Below, piece after piece: positions 23,470 to 38,400 of a stretch of 64,000 bases of DNA; the first letter of the stretch is position 1; every line of letters begins with the position of its first letter. Origin of the DNA: Muricauda sp. SCSIO 64092 (GTDB lineage Bacteria > Bacteroidota > Bacteroidia > Flavobacteriales > Flavobacteriaceae); contig NZ_CP095413.1 in NCBI RefSeq assembly GCF_023016285.1, positions 1,922,001 through 1,986,000 on the forward strand. Direction: 5' to 3'. The notes under the pieces were generated by a model. That model was not told where the DNA came from. It saw only the letters and a program-made list of their open reading frames with translations, and did no database searches. The position numbers were made by a program, and so were the translations under genes.

Positions 23470-26400
23470 ATGGGAACAAATTACTTTATGGGCTTTAAGG
23501 GCTCTGTGCTTTTCTTTTTCATGTGCCTATGGATTACCACGCGCCTGTTTGCCCAGGGAGAGTTCATCACCACCTGGAACACGACCAAGATCGGTGTGTC
23601 CGGCAAGAACTCCATCAAAATACCTGCCACGGGGACCTACGATGTGGACCTGGGCAATGATGGTACTTATGAACTGTTGGACCAGACCAATACCATTACC
23701 GTGAATGTCACCACCTATGGCCATACCGCCGGGGAGATACAAGTGGCCATTCGCAATGCCGCCTCCGGGAACGGGACCCTGGAGAGGATACATTTCGGCA
23801 ATTCGAACGATAAGCGGAAGCTGCTTTCCGTGGACCAATGGGGTAGCAGCATATCCTGGAGCAGTATGGCATATGCATTTGACGGTTGTAGCAACATGGA
23901 GGTCAAAGCGAGCGACATCCCCAACCTGGCCAAGGTGACCAGTATGTACTCTATGTTTGGCCTGTGTACATCGCTTACGGGGACAACTACTAGCTTCTCT
24001 ACCTGGAACACGGCCAATGTAACCAATATGGAATTTATGTTTGTCGCTGCAAGTACCTTTAACGGGGACATCAGTTCCTGGGATGTAGCCAAGGTGACCA
24101 ATATGAAGAAGATGTTTATGAACGCAAGCGCCTTTGACCAGGACCTGGGGGACTGGGATCTGGGGGCGTTGCTCAATGGTGCTGATATGCTCTATAACAG
24201 CGGACTTTCCAGCGAGAACTGGGACGCCACATTGATCGGCTGGCACAGCCAGGACTTTACCAACACCCCTACCATTGGTGCCTCTGGGCTAGTCTACTGC
24301 AAGGCCGGCAACGAGCGTGACGCACTGACCCTGAACATCACCGGGGACAGTCTGGAAAATACCCAGCCGACAGCTGCATGCGGAACGGTGGAACTCCCTC
24401 TGGACATTGACGGTACGGCTACCCTGGATGCCGCCCGTGTGGACAGTGGTAGCAAAGCCTGTGGTAGCGTTTCGCTGATCGTTTCCCCGAACAGTTTCAC
24501 AACCGCCAACCTCGGTAATAACACGGTAACCCTTACGGTGACCGATGGCAATGGGAAAACGGACACCTGCAAGACCACGGTGACCGTAGTGCCCTATTCC
24601 ACTACTGTGTTCGTCACCACCTGGAACACCACCAAGATCGGTGTGTCCAGCGGGAACTCCATCAAAATACCCGTCACGGGGACCTACGATGTGGACCTGG
24701 GCCATGACGGCACCTATGACCTGTTCGACCAGACCGGGACCATAACCGTAGATGTCACCAAATATACTAATCCTGCTACCGGTAATAAATATACAGCCGG
24801 GGAAATACAAGTGGCCCTTCGCAACGCCGCCTCCGGATCCGGGACCCTGGAGAGGATATATTTCGCCAATTCGAACGATAAGCGGAAGCTGCTTTCCGTG
24901 GACCAATGGGGCAGCAGTATATCCTGGAGCAGTATGGCATATGCGTTTGACGGTTGTAGCAACATGGAGGTCAAAGCGAGCGATGTCCCTGACCTGGCCA
25001 AGGTGACCAGTATGTACTCTATGTTTGGCCTGTGTACATCGCTTACGGGGACAACTACTAGCTTCTCTACCTGGAACACGGCCAGTGTAACCAATATGGG
25101 ATTTATGTTTGTCGCTGCAAGTACTTTTAACGGGGACATCGGTTCCTGGAATACGGCCAAGGTGACCAATATGAAGAAGATGTTTATGAACGCAAGCTCC
25201 TTTGACCAGGACCTGGGGGATTGGGACCTGGGGTCGTTGACCGATGGGACCTATATGTTCAACGGCAGTGGGCTTTCCGTTGCCAACTGGGATGCTACGC
25301 TGATCGGTTGGCACGCCCAGGACTTTACCAACACCCCTACCATCGGCGCCTCCAAACTGGTCTATTGCATGGCCACAGCCGAGCGTTCTACGCTGTCCCT
25401 GAAAATCACTGGCGACAGCGCGGAAACTACCCAGCCAAAGGCCGTATGCCAGCAGGCGGTGACCCTCCAACTGAACCCCGATGGCACGGCCACCTTGGAT
25501 CCTGCCCTTGTGGACAATGAATCCAGCGATACTTGCGGGAACGTCACCTTGGGCGTGTCTCCAAACAGCTTTACAACGGCCAACCTTGGCGCGAACACGG
25601 TGACCCTTACGGTGACCGACCCCAATGGGAACACGAACACCTGCCAGACCACCGTGAATGTGGGGGATCCCTATAGTACATTTATCACCACCTGGAAAAC
25701 AACCAATATCGGTACCAGCGACTCGTCCAACGAAAACTCCATCCGTATCCCTGCCTTAGGGGCCTATGATGTGGATTTGGGCAATGACGGCACCTATGAA
25801 CTGCTGGACAAAACAAGGCCCATTATCGTGGATGTGACCACCTACGGTTATCCCGCCGGGGAAATACAGGTGGCCCTTCGCAATGCCGCTTCCGGAAAAG
25901 GGAACTTGCTCAGGATATATTTCCCACTTAGGGGCGATGAGCATAAGATATACTCCGTGGACCAATGGGGCCGCAGTATTTCCTGGATCACCATGTTGGC
26001 AGCATTCGATGGCTGTACCAATCTGGAGGTTAAGGCTACAGACGCCCCCAACCTGAGCAAAGTTAGCACTATGGCGGAAATGTTTCATGAGTGTACGTCA
26101 CTTACGGGGAAGACAGGCTTCTCCAACTGGGATGTAAGCTACGTGACCGATATGACCGAAATGTTCGATGGTGCAAGTGCCTTTGACGGGGACATTGGTT
26201 CCTGGAATGTGGCCAGCGTGGCCGATATGAGCCGGATGTTTATCAGGGCAAGTGCCTTTGACAAGGACATTGGTTCCTGGAACACAAGCAACGTAGGCAG
26301 TATGGAAGGTATGTTTTCCAATGCGACCGCCTTTAGCCAGGACATTGGTTCCTGGAACACGGCCAAGGTGACCAAGATGAACGGCATGTTCCGTAATGCA

Positions 26401-29400
26401 AGTGCCTTTGACCAGGACATCAGTTCCTGGAACACCAGCAACGTGACCAATATGGCAGGAATGTTCGAAGGAGCAAGCACCTTTAACCAGGACATCGGTT
26501 CATGGAACACGGGCAATGCGACCACTATGTGGGGTATGTTCCATGGTGCGAGCGTCTTTAATCAGGATATTGGTTCCTGGAACACAAGCAGGGTGAAAGA
26601 TATGGAGCGGATGTTTGCTAACGCAAGCGCCTTTGACCAGAACCTTGGAGATTGGGACCTGGGGCAGCTAACCAAAGGTGCCAATATGCTCAACAGTAGT
26701 GGGCTCTCCCAGGACAATTGGGATAACACCCTCATCGGTTGGCATGCCCGGAGGTTTACCAATACGGTCACTATTGGCGCCACCGAACTGGTCTACTGCA
26801 CCGCCGGTACTCAGCGCACTGCGTTGAACGCTGGTTCCTTTAAGGTTAGTGGCGACAGAGCGGAAACCAACAAGCCAACGGCGCAGTGCAAGACAGCGAC
26901 ACTTCGACTAGGCGCCGATGGTACGGCGACCCTGAATGCCTCCCGTTTGGACGGCGGTTCCAACGATGCATGTGGAATTGCCTCGCTGAGCACGTCCCCA
27001 AGCAGCTTCACAGCCTCCGACCTCGGAGCGAATACGGTCACCCTGACGGTTACCGACCTCAACGACAACACAGATAACTGTGAGACCACGGTGACTGTAG
27101 AGAATACTCCTACAAACCTATTTGTCACCACCTGGGACACAACCAAACCCGGCACCTCCAATGGGAACTCCATCACCATCCCGGCCACAGGCCGCTACGA
27201 TGTGGACCTGGGCAACGATGGCAGCTATGAACTCCTGGACCAGACCGGGACCATTACCGTAAATGTCACCACGCGTGGCTATACCGCCGGGCAAATACAA
27301 GTGGCCCTTCGCAATGCGACCTCCGAGGCCGGAACTTTGGATCGGATATATTTCAATAATGGGGGTGACCGACAGAAACTGCTCTCTGTGGGCCAATGGG
27401 GCAGCAGCGTGTCCTGGAGCAACATGGCAGGTGCATTTTATGGCTGTACCAATCTGAAGATCGAGGCGAGCGATGCCCCCGACCTAAGCGGGGTGACCGA
27501 TATGGGCAATATGTTCCGCGGGTGTGCCTCACTCACGGGAGCAACAGGCCTCTCCAACTGGAACACGGCCAAAGTGACCAGTATGCGCTACATGTTTTCC
27601 CGTGCAAGTGCCTTTAACGGGGACATCGGTTCCTGGAATGTGGCCGAGGTGACCAATATGGAAGGTATGTTCAGTTGGGCAAGTTCCTTTAATGTGGACA
27701 TCGGTTCCTGGGACACCAGCAAGGTGACCAAGATGAACTCCATGTTTGAGACTGCAAGTGCCTTTAACCAGGACATCAGTTTTAACGAGGGCACCGGTTC
27801 CTGGAACACGGGCAGCGTAACCAATATGAACTCCATGTTCAATAGTGCAGTCGCCTTTGACCAGGACCTGGGGAATTGGGACCTGGGAGCGCTGGGCAGT
27901 GGCATAGGGATGTTCGCCAACAGTGGGCTCTCGTTGGACAACTGGGACGCCACACTCATCGGTTGGCACAGCCAGGGCTTCAACAACAATGTAACCATCG
28001 GCGCTCATCTTTTGGCCTACTGTACGGCCTATACTCAGCGTGCCGAGCTGATAAATAATGGCGTCAACATCATCGGAGACAGCCTGGAAAATATCCAGCC
28101 AACGGCTGTATGCCAGCAGGCGGTGACGCTCAAACTGGGAGACGGCGGTATAGCAACTCTGGATCCCGCCCTTGTAGACGGCGGTAGCGAAGCCTGCGGG
28201 ATCTCCCTGAGCGTGTCTCGAGGCAGCTTCACAGCCTCCGACCTCGGGGCGAACACAGTTACCCTTACGGTTACCGACCCCAACGGCAACACTGATAACT
28301 GTGAGACCACGGTGACCATAGCGGATGATCCCACAAGTGCATTTATAACCACCTGGGACACGACCAAATCCGGTGTGTCCAACAGCAACTCCATCCGCAT
28401 CCCTGCCAAAGGAACCTTCGATGTGGATGTGGGCAATGATGGCAGCTATGAACTGCTGAACCAGTCAGGGAGTTCGTTCAATCACATTACCATAAATGTC
28501 ACAAACCATGGTTATACCGCCGGGGAAATACAACTGGCCTTCCGCAATGCCGCCTCCGGGACCCTGGACAAGATATCTTTCTTTGGCGGCGATAAGCAGA
28601 AGCTGCTCTCCGTAGACCAATGGGGCAGCAGTATCTCCTGGAGTACCATGGAAAATGCATTTGAAGGCTGTACTAATCTGGACGTTAAGGCGAGCGATGC
28701 CCCCAATCTTAGCAAGGTGACCGATCTTGGCAAGATGTTCTACGGGTGTACCTCGCTTAAGGGAAATACGAGCTTCTCCAACTGGAACACGGCCGGCGTG
28801 ACCGATATGAGCCACATGTTCTCTGGTGCAAGCATCTTTAACGGGGACATCAGTTCCTGGAATGTGACCAAGGTAAGCGATATGGAGCGGGTGTTCTTAG
28901 GGGCAACCGCCTTTGACCAGGACATTGGTTCCTGGGACACCAGCAGTGTGACCCGGATGGACGGCATGTTCAATCGCGCAACCGCCTTTAACCAGGACAT
29001 CGGTTCGTGGAACACAAGCAATGTGACCAAAATGGGAGAGCTGTTCTGGAATGCAAGCGCCTTTGACCAGGACCTGGGGGATTGGGACCTGGGGCAGTTG
29101 ATCAACGGGTCGCTCAGTGGCAAGCGTATGTTTTATGGCAGTGGGCTCTCCGTTGCCAACTGGGACGCCACATTGATCGGTTGGCATGGCCAGGACTTTA
29201 CCAACACCCCCACCATCAATGCCTCCGGACTGGTCTACTGCAAGGCAGGTACCCAGCGTGCTGCGCTATCTTTGAAAATCACTGGCGACAGCGCGGAAAC
29301 AAACCCGCCGATAGCGCAGTGCAAGGCGGCAATACTCCGACTGGATGCCAATGGTGAGGCCACCCTGACGGCCGCCCTTGTGGACAACGATTCCAGCGAT

Positions 29401-32400
29401 AGCTGTGGAAGCGTCTCGCTAAGCGTATCGAAGAGCAGCTTTACGACCACGGACCTGGGTGCGAACACGGTGACCCTGACCGTGAAGGATGTCAATGAGA
29501 ACGAAAACACTTGTCAAGCCAGGGTAACCGTGGAGGATCCCACAAGCGTATTTGTCACCACCTGGGATACGACCAATCCCGGCATTTCCGATGGGAATTC
29601 CATCCGCATCCCTGCCACGGGAACCTATGATGTGGACCTGGGCAATGACGGTACCTATGAACTGCTGGGCCAGTCCAATACCATTACCGTGAATGTCACC
29701 ACCTATGGTTATCAGGCCGGGGAAATACAGCTGGCCCTCCGCAATGCCGCTTCCGGTGCCGGAGCCCTGAGCAGGATAAATTTCGACTATGCGGGCGACA
29801 GACAGAAGCTGCTTTCCGTGGACCAATGGGGCAGCAGTATCTCCTGGAGCACCATGGAAACGGCATTTTACGGCTGTGACAGTATGGACGTACTGGCGAC
29901 CGACACCCCTGACCTTAGCAATGTCACCAGTATTTCCTTAATGTTCTACGGGTGTACCTCACTTAAGGGAACGACGAGCTTCTCCGCCTGGAACACGGCC
30001 AGTGTGACCCATATGAACTGGGTGTTTGTTACTGCAACCGCCTTTAACCAGGACATCGGTTCCTGGAACACCAGCATCGTGACCGATATGGCCTTCATGT
30101 TCGATGGCGCAACCGCCTTTAACCAGGACATCGGTTCCTGGGACACAAGTAACGTGACCCATATGGGCCACATGTTCTATGGTGCAACTGCCTTTGACCA
30201 GGACATCGGTTCCTGGGACACAAGTAGCGTGGCCGATATGAGCTATATGTTCAATGAGGCAACCGCTTTTGACCAGGATATGGGTGATTGGGACCTGGGC
30301 CAGTTGACCGATGGCTTCGGTATGCTCAGCGACAGTGGGCTCTCCGGTGAAAACTGGGATGCCACGCTGATCGGTTGGTACAAGCAGAACTTCACCAATA
30401 CCCCCACTATCGGCGCCACCGGACTGGTTTACTGCAAGGCTGCCTCTGAACGGCAGTGGTTGATAAGAAATAGCCTCAACATTACCGGTGACACAAAGAA
30501 CAGTACCTTGCCAAAGGTACGTTGCCAGCAGATGGTCATACTCCAATTAGACGCCAATGGCACGGCCACCCTGGATCCCTCCTTTGTGGACAACGGTTCC
30601 AGTAGTACCTGTGGGGTCAAAACGCTGGGCCTGTCCCAGAACAACTTCACAACCTCCGATCTTGGCCTGAACAATATCCAGTTGATTGTGATTGACAACA
30701 CGGCCCCTAGTAGTAAAATAGCAAGCTGCTCGACCATAGTACAGGTGGTGGATCTTCCGATAACACCTTTTATCACCACCTGGGACACGACTAATTCCGG
30801 CTCCTCAAACGGGAACTCCATCACCATCCCCGCCACGGGGACCTATGATGTGGATCTGGGCAACGATGGCACCTATGAACTACTGAACCAGACCGAGACC
30901 ACCACAATAGATGTCACTGCCTATGGCTATACCGCTGGGGAAATACAGCTGGCCCTTAGCAATGCTGCCTCCGGATCCGGAACCCTGGACGGGATACGTT
31001 TCAATAATACAGGCGACAGGCAGAAGTTGCTTTCCGTGGACCAATGGGGTGACAGTATCTCCTGGAGCACCATGGAAGGGGCCTTTTACGGCTGTACCAA
31101 TCTGGACGTGCTGGCGACCGACAGTCCCGACCTTAGCAAAGTAGCCGATATGGGCTGGATGTTTTCCGGGTGCACGGCACTCAAGGGAACAACAACGAAC
31201 AACTTCTACAGCTGGAACACAAGCGGTGTGACCGATATGGCCAGTATGTTTGCCAGTGCAAGCGCCTTTGACCGGAATTTGGGGGAATGGGACCTGGGGG
31301 GGCTGACCAGTGGTGGTGGTGCCGATATGCTCGATAACAGTGGGCTCTCCATTGCCAACTGGGACGCCACGATTATCGGTTGGCATAGGAAGGACTTTGC
31401 CAACACCGTTACCATTGGTGCCGATGGACTGAAATACTGTAAGGCCTTTGCTGAGCGTACCGAGCTGAACACCGGATCCTTTAAAGTTGCCGATGACGAC
31501 CTGTCAGATGCCCAGCCAACGGCCGTGTGCAAACAGGAGATGACGCTCCGACTGGACACCAACGGCACGGCCACCCTGACGACCGACCTTGTGGACAGCG
31601 GCAGCGATGCCTGCGGGAACGTCTCGCTAAGTTTGTCGCAAAGCAGCTTTACGACCACCCACATCGGTACACGTGCGGTGACCCTAACAGTAACCGCTAG
31701 TAACAACACGGCCACCTGTACGACCATGCTGACCGTGGAGGATCCCACAAGTGTATTTGTCACTACCTGGGACACCACCAAATCCGGCTCCTCCAATGGG
31801 AATTCCATCACCATCCCCGCCACGGGGACCTACGATGTGGACCTGGGCAATGATGGCACCTATGACCTTTTGGACCAAACAGGGGAAACCGAGATAAATG
31901 TCACCAACACCAACTATAAGGACCCTGACGGTAATAACTATACCGCTGGGGAAATACAGGTGGCCCTCCGCAATGCCGCCTCCGGTTCCGGGAACCTGAC
32001 CGGGATACGTTTCGCCCTAAACCAGACGGACGACAAGCTGAAGCTGCTCTCCGTGGACCAATGGGGCAGCAGCATCTCCTGGAGTACTATGGAGGAGGCA
32101 TTTCTCCAATGTTCCAATCTGGATGTGCTGGCAAGCGATGTTCCCGACCTGAGCAATGTGACCAATATGAGCTGGATGTTCGCCGAATGTACCTCACTTA
32201 AAGGAACGGCGACGAACAACTTCTCCGGTTGGAATACCGGCAATGTGACCGATATGGAGGGCATGTTTTCCGGTGCAAGCACCTTTAACCGCGACATCGG
32301 TTCCTGGGACACCAGCAGTGTGACCAATATGAAAAACATGTTTTCTGACGCAAGTGCTTTCAATACAGACATTGGTTCCTGGAATGTTTCCAGCGTGACC

Positions 32401-35400
32401 TATATGGACTTCATGTTCCGGAACGCAAGCGCATTTGACCAGGATATCGGCTCCTGGGACACCGGCAGTGTGAGCAGTATGTGGGGCATGTTCTATGGCG
32501 CCACGGTCTTTGACCAGGACATCGGTTTGTGGAACACAGTCAGCGTGACCCGTATGGACGGCATGTTTTATGAGGCAATCAACTTTGACCAGGACATCAG
32601 TTCCTGGAACACAGAAAGCGTGATCAATATGCGCTACATGTTCCACTCCGCAAGCACCTTTAACCAGGACATCGGTTCCTGGAACACCAGCGAGGTGACC
32701 GATATGGGCAACATGTTTTATGAGGCAAGTGCCTTTGATTGGAACCTGGGGGATTGGGATATGGCAAAAGTGGCCAATGGCACCGATATGCTTAACAATA
32801 GTGGGCTCTCCATGGAGAACTGGGACAACACGCTTATCGGCTGGCACAGCCAGAATTTTACCAACACCGCCACCATCGGAGCCTCAGGGCTGGTGTACTG
32901 TAAGGCCGGCAACGAGCGAGCCGCCCTGACCTTAAACATTGTCGGGGATAGTACGGAAACCAACTCGCCAACAGCACAGTGCAAGACGGCGGTAACGCTC
33001 CCACTGGGGGTCGACCTTACGCCCGACCTTGTGGACAATGGTTCCTACGATGCCTGTGGCCCTGTCTCGCTGAGCGTTTCCCAAACCAGCTTCACGATTG
33101 AAGATGTTAATGCGGGTACGGTGGTGACCCTTACAGTGACCGATCCCAATGGGAACACGGATACCTGTGAGGCCACGGTGACCGTGGTGGAGGATACCAA
33201 GAATGTATTCGTGACCACCTGGGACACGACCGAATCCGGCACCTCCAACAGTAACTCCATCACCATTCCGGTCACGGGGACCTACGATGTGGACGTGGGC
33301 AATGACGGCACCTATGACCTGTTCGACCAGACCGGGACCATTACCGTAAATGTCACCTCCTATACCAACCCTACTACCGGTAACAATTATACGGCCGGGG
33401 AGATACAGGTGGGCCTCCGGGATGCTGGCTCCGGTACCGGGGACCTGACCAGGATCAATTTCCCCCTATACCACATGAGCGACACGCAGAAGCTGCTTTC
33501 GGTGGACCAATGGGGCAGCTTTATCTCCTGGAGCACCATGAGAGATGCATTTGTCAACTGTACCAATCTGCAGGTCAAGGCCACCGATGCCCCCAACCTG
33601 AGTAAGGTGACCAACATGAGTCAGATGTTCACCGCGTGCAAAGCACTTACGGGGACGGGCTTCGACACCTGGAACACCAGCAATGTGACCCATATGGGGG
33701 CCATGTTTTGGCAAGCCTCCGCTTTTAACGGAGACATTAGTTCGTGGGATGTGTCCAGCGTGACCATTATGGGGACCATGTTCAAAAGTGCAACGGCCTT
33801 CAATGTGGACATCAGTTTGTGGAACACCTCCAGCGTAATCGTTATGGGCAGCATGTTTTCCAATGCCAAGGCCTTTGACCAGGACCTTGGTTCCTGGAAT
33901 ACAGGCAACGTGATCGATATGAGCGCTATGTTTTCTGGCGCAAGCGCCTTTAACCAGGATATCGGTTCGTGGAACACCTCCAGCGTGACCGATATGGGCA
34001 ATATGTTCTCTGGCGCAAGCGCCTTTAACCAGGATTTGGAGGATTGGTACATGGGGAGAGTAACTGATGGTATCGGTATGCTTGACAACAGTGGGCTCTC
34101 GGTTGCCAACTGGGACGCTACGCTCATCGGCTGGCACAAACATAGCTTTACCAACACGGTAACTATAGGCGCCTCCAGGTTAGTCTACTGCACCGCCACT
34201 GCCGAGCGTGCTGCGATGACAACCTTTACCTTTAGCGGCGATAGTGGGGAAACCACCAAGCCGATTCCACAGTGCAAGGCGGCAACGCTCCGACTGGACC
34301 CCACTGGCAACGCCGCCCTGGACGCCTCCCTTGTGGACAACGGTTCCAGCGATGCTTGTGGGGACGTCACCCCAAGCGTGTCGCGAAGCAGCTTTACAAC
34401 CTCCAACATCGGTTCAAACACGGTGACCCTTACGGTGACCGACCCCAATGGAAACTCGGACACCTGCACGGCCACGGTAATTGTTGAGGATCCCGAAAGT
34501 GTATTTGTGACCACCTGGGACACCACCAAATCCGGCACTTCCGAAAGCAGCTCCATCCGTATCCCCGCCACGGGGACCTACGATGTGGACCTGGGCAATG
34601 ATGGCAGCTATGACCTGTTCGATCAGACCGGGACCACTACCATAAATGTGACCACTTATGGCCATACGGCCGGGGAAATAGAAGTGGCCCTTCGCAATGC
34701 CGCCTCTGGCAACGGATACCTGACCAGGATATGGTTCAACAATACAGGCGATAAGGATAAAATACTTTCCGTGGACCAATGGGGCAGCGCTATATCCTGG
34801 AGCACCATGGAGGGTGCATTTTACGGCTGTACCAATCTGCAGGTGCTGGCAACGGATGCTCCCGACCTGAGTAATGTGACCAACATGAGTCAGATGTTTC
34901 AAAGAGCGACCACCTTTAACGGAGATATCAGTTCCTGGAACACCAGCCAGGTGAACAGTATGTCCTATATGTTTACTGCTACAGTAGCCTTTAACCGGGA
35001 CATCAGTTCCTGGGACACCAGTAGCGTGACCACTATGGAGGGTATGTTTTCAGGTGCCAATATCTTCGACCAGAACATTGGCGGCTGGAACGTAAATAAT
35101 GTTGAGAACATGAGCAGCATGCTTTATGACACCGAAACCTTCAACCAGGACATCGGTTCCTGGGATGTGGGCAGCGTGACGGATATGTCCTATATGTTTG
35201 CCTTCACAAACACCTTTAACGGGGACATCGGTTCCTGGAACACCAGTAGAGTGACTGATATGGCCGGCATGTTTCGAGATGCAAGCGCCTTTAATACGGA
35301 CATCGGTTCCTGGGACACCAGTAGCGTGACCAATATGTGGGGTATGTTCCTTCGCCTAAGTGTCTTTGACCAGGACATCGGTTCCTGGGACACCAGTAAG

Positions 35401-38400
35401 GTAACCAATATGAGACACATGTTCAATGGTGCAAGCGCCTTTGACCAGGACATCGGTTCCTGGAACATCAGCGGCGTGACCGATATGTGGGGTATGTTTC
35501 AGGATGCAACAGCCTTTGACCAGGACATCGGTTCCTGGAACGTGAGCAATGTCACCAGAATGAAAGAAATGTTCAAGAGCGCAAGTTCCTTTGATCAGGA
35601 CCTGGGGGAATGGGACCTGGGGGCGTTGACCGATGGCGCCAATATGCTTGACGGCAGTGGGCTCTCGGTGGACAACTGGGATGCTACGCTGATCGGTTGG
35701 CACGAGCGGAAACTCACCAACACCGTACCAGTAACCATCGGCGCCAGTGGCCTGGTATACTGCAGGGCCGCTATCCAGCGTGCTGCGATGGCGACGACCT
35801 TCAGCTTTATCGGCGACAGCAAGGCAACTACCCAACCGACGGCCTCGTGCAAGTCGTCCACGATTCAACTGCAACTGGACTCCACTGGCAGCGCGATGCT
35901 GACGACCGATGCTGTGGACGATGGCAGCGATGGTTGCGGGATTTCACTGAGCCTGTCCAAAACGGCCTTCGACTGTTCCAACATCGGGGACAACACCGTC
36001 ACCCTCTCCGTGACCGATACCAGCAGCAATACCAGCTCCTGTACCGCAACGGTCACCGTACAGGACAAGTCCGGGCCCACCGCCAGCTGCAAGGACGCCG
36101 CCCTACTGCTCGGCGCCAACGGCACCGCAACCCTGGACGCCGCCGATGTCAACGACAGCTCCTCCGATAACTGTACCCTGGCCCCCGCCCTGTCGAAGAC
36201 CTCCTTTTCCGCAACGGACCTGGGAACCAACACCGTCACCCTGACCGTCACCGACCCCGGAAGCAACTCCGATTCCTGTACCGCAACGGTCACCGTCCGC
36301 GACACCACCGTTCCCTCACTCAGCTGCAAGGACACCACCGTACAACTGGGCACAACGGGAAGTGCCACCATCGCCACCTCCGACATTGACGACGGCTCCT
36401 CCGACAACAGCGGGGAAACCGTCACCCTGGCCCTCTCCAAAACAAGCTTCGACTGTTCCAACGTAGGGGACAATACCATCACCCTCACCGTTACCGATAC
36501 CAGCAGCAATACCAACTCCTGTACCGCCACCGTGACCGTGCAGGACAAGTCCGGGCCCACCGCCAGCTGCAAGGATGCGACCGTACAGCTCGGCACCAAC
36601 GGCTCCGCGACCCTCGCCGCCTCAGATGTCGACAACGGCTCATCGGACAACTGTACCCTCGCCCTGGCCCTCTCCAAGACCAGCTTTTCCGCAACGGACC
36701 TGGGAACCAATACCGTCACCCTGACCATCACCGATCCCGGGAGCAACTCCGATACCTGTACCGCCACCGTGACCGTACAGGACACCACCGTACCCACGCC
36801 CAGCTGCAAGGACACCACCGTACAACTGGGCACAACGGGAAGTGCCACCATCGCCGCCACCGACATCGACGACGGCTCCTCCGACAACAGCGGAGGGACC
36901 GTCACCCTGGCCCTCTCCAAAACAAGCTTCGACTGCTCCAACGTAGGGGACAACACCATCACCCTCACCGTTACCGATACCAGCAGCAATACCAACTCCT
37001 GTACCGCCACCGTGACCGTGCAGGACAAGTCCGGGCCCACCCCCAGCTGCAAGGATGCGACCGTACAGCTCGGCACCAACGGCTCCGCGACCCTCGCCGC
37101 CTCAGATGTCGACAACGGCTCATCGGACAACTGTACCCTCGCCCTGGCCCTCTCCAAGACCAGCTTTTCCGAAACGGACCTGGGAACCAATACCGTCACC
37201 CTGACCATCACCGATCCCGGGGGCAACTCCGATACCTGTACCGCCACCGTGACCGTACAGGACACCACCGTTCCCTCACCCAGCTGCAAGGACACCACCG
37301 TACAACTGGGCACAACGGGAAGTGCCACCATCGCCACCTCCGACATTGACGACGGCTCCTCCGACAACAGCGGGGGGAACGTCACCCTGGCCCTCTCCAA
37401 AACAAGCTTCGACTGCTCCAACGTGGGGGACAATACCGTCACCCTCACCGTGACCGATACCAGCAGCAATACCAACTCCTGTACCGCCACCGTGACCGTA
37501 CAGGACAAGTCCGGGCCCACCGCCAGCTGCAAGGACGCCGCCCTACTGCTCGGCGCCAACGGCACCGCAACCCTGGACGCCGCCGATATCAACGACGCCT
37601 CCTCCGATAACTGTACCCTGGCCACCGCCCTGTCGAAGACCTCCTTTTCCGAAACGGACCTGGGAACCAACACCGTAACCCTGACCGTCACCGACCCCGG
37701 GGGCAACTCCGACTCCTGTACCGCAACGGTCACCGTCCGCGACACCACCGTTCCCTCTCCCCGTTGCAAGGACACCACCGTACAACTGGGCACAACGGGA
37801 AGTGCCACCATCGCCACCTCCGACATCGACGACGGCTCCTCCGACAACAGCGGGGGGACCGTCACCCTGGCCCTCTCCAAAACAAGCTTCGACTGCTCCA
37901 ACGTAGGGGACAACACCATCACCCTCACCGTTACCGATACCAGCAGCAATACCAACTCCTGTACCGCCACCGTGACCGTGCAGGACAAGTCCGGGCCCAC
38001 CGCCAGTTGCAAGGACGCCACCCTACTGCTCGGCACCAACGGCACCGCAACCCTGGACGCCGCCGATGTCGACGACGCCTCCTCCGATAACTGTACCCTG
38101 GCCACCGCCCTGTCGAAGACCTCCTTTTCCGAAACGGACCTGGGAACCAAGACCGTAACCCTGACCGTCACCGATCCCGGGGGCAACTCCGACTCCTGTA
38201 CCGCAACGGTCACCGTCCGCGACACCACCGTTCCCTCTCCCCGTTGCAAGAACACCACCGTACAACTGGACGCCACCGGAACTGCCACCATCGCCACCTC
38301 CGACATCGATGACGGCTCCTCCGACAACAGCGGGGGGAACGTCACCCTGGCCCTCTCCAAAACGGCCTTCGACTGTTCCAACGTCGGGGACAACACCGTC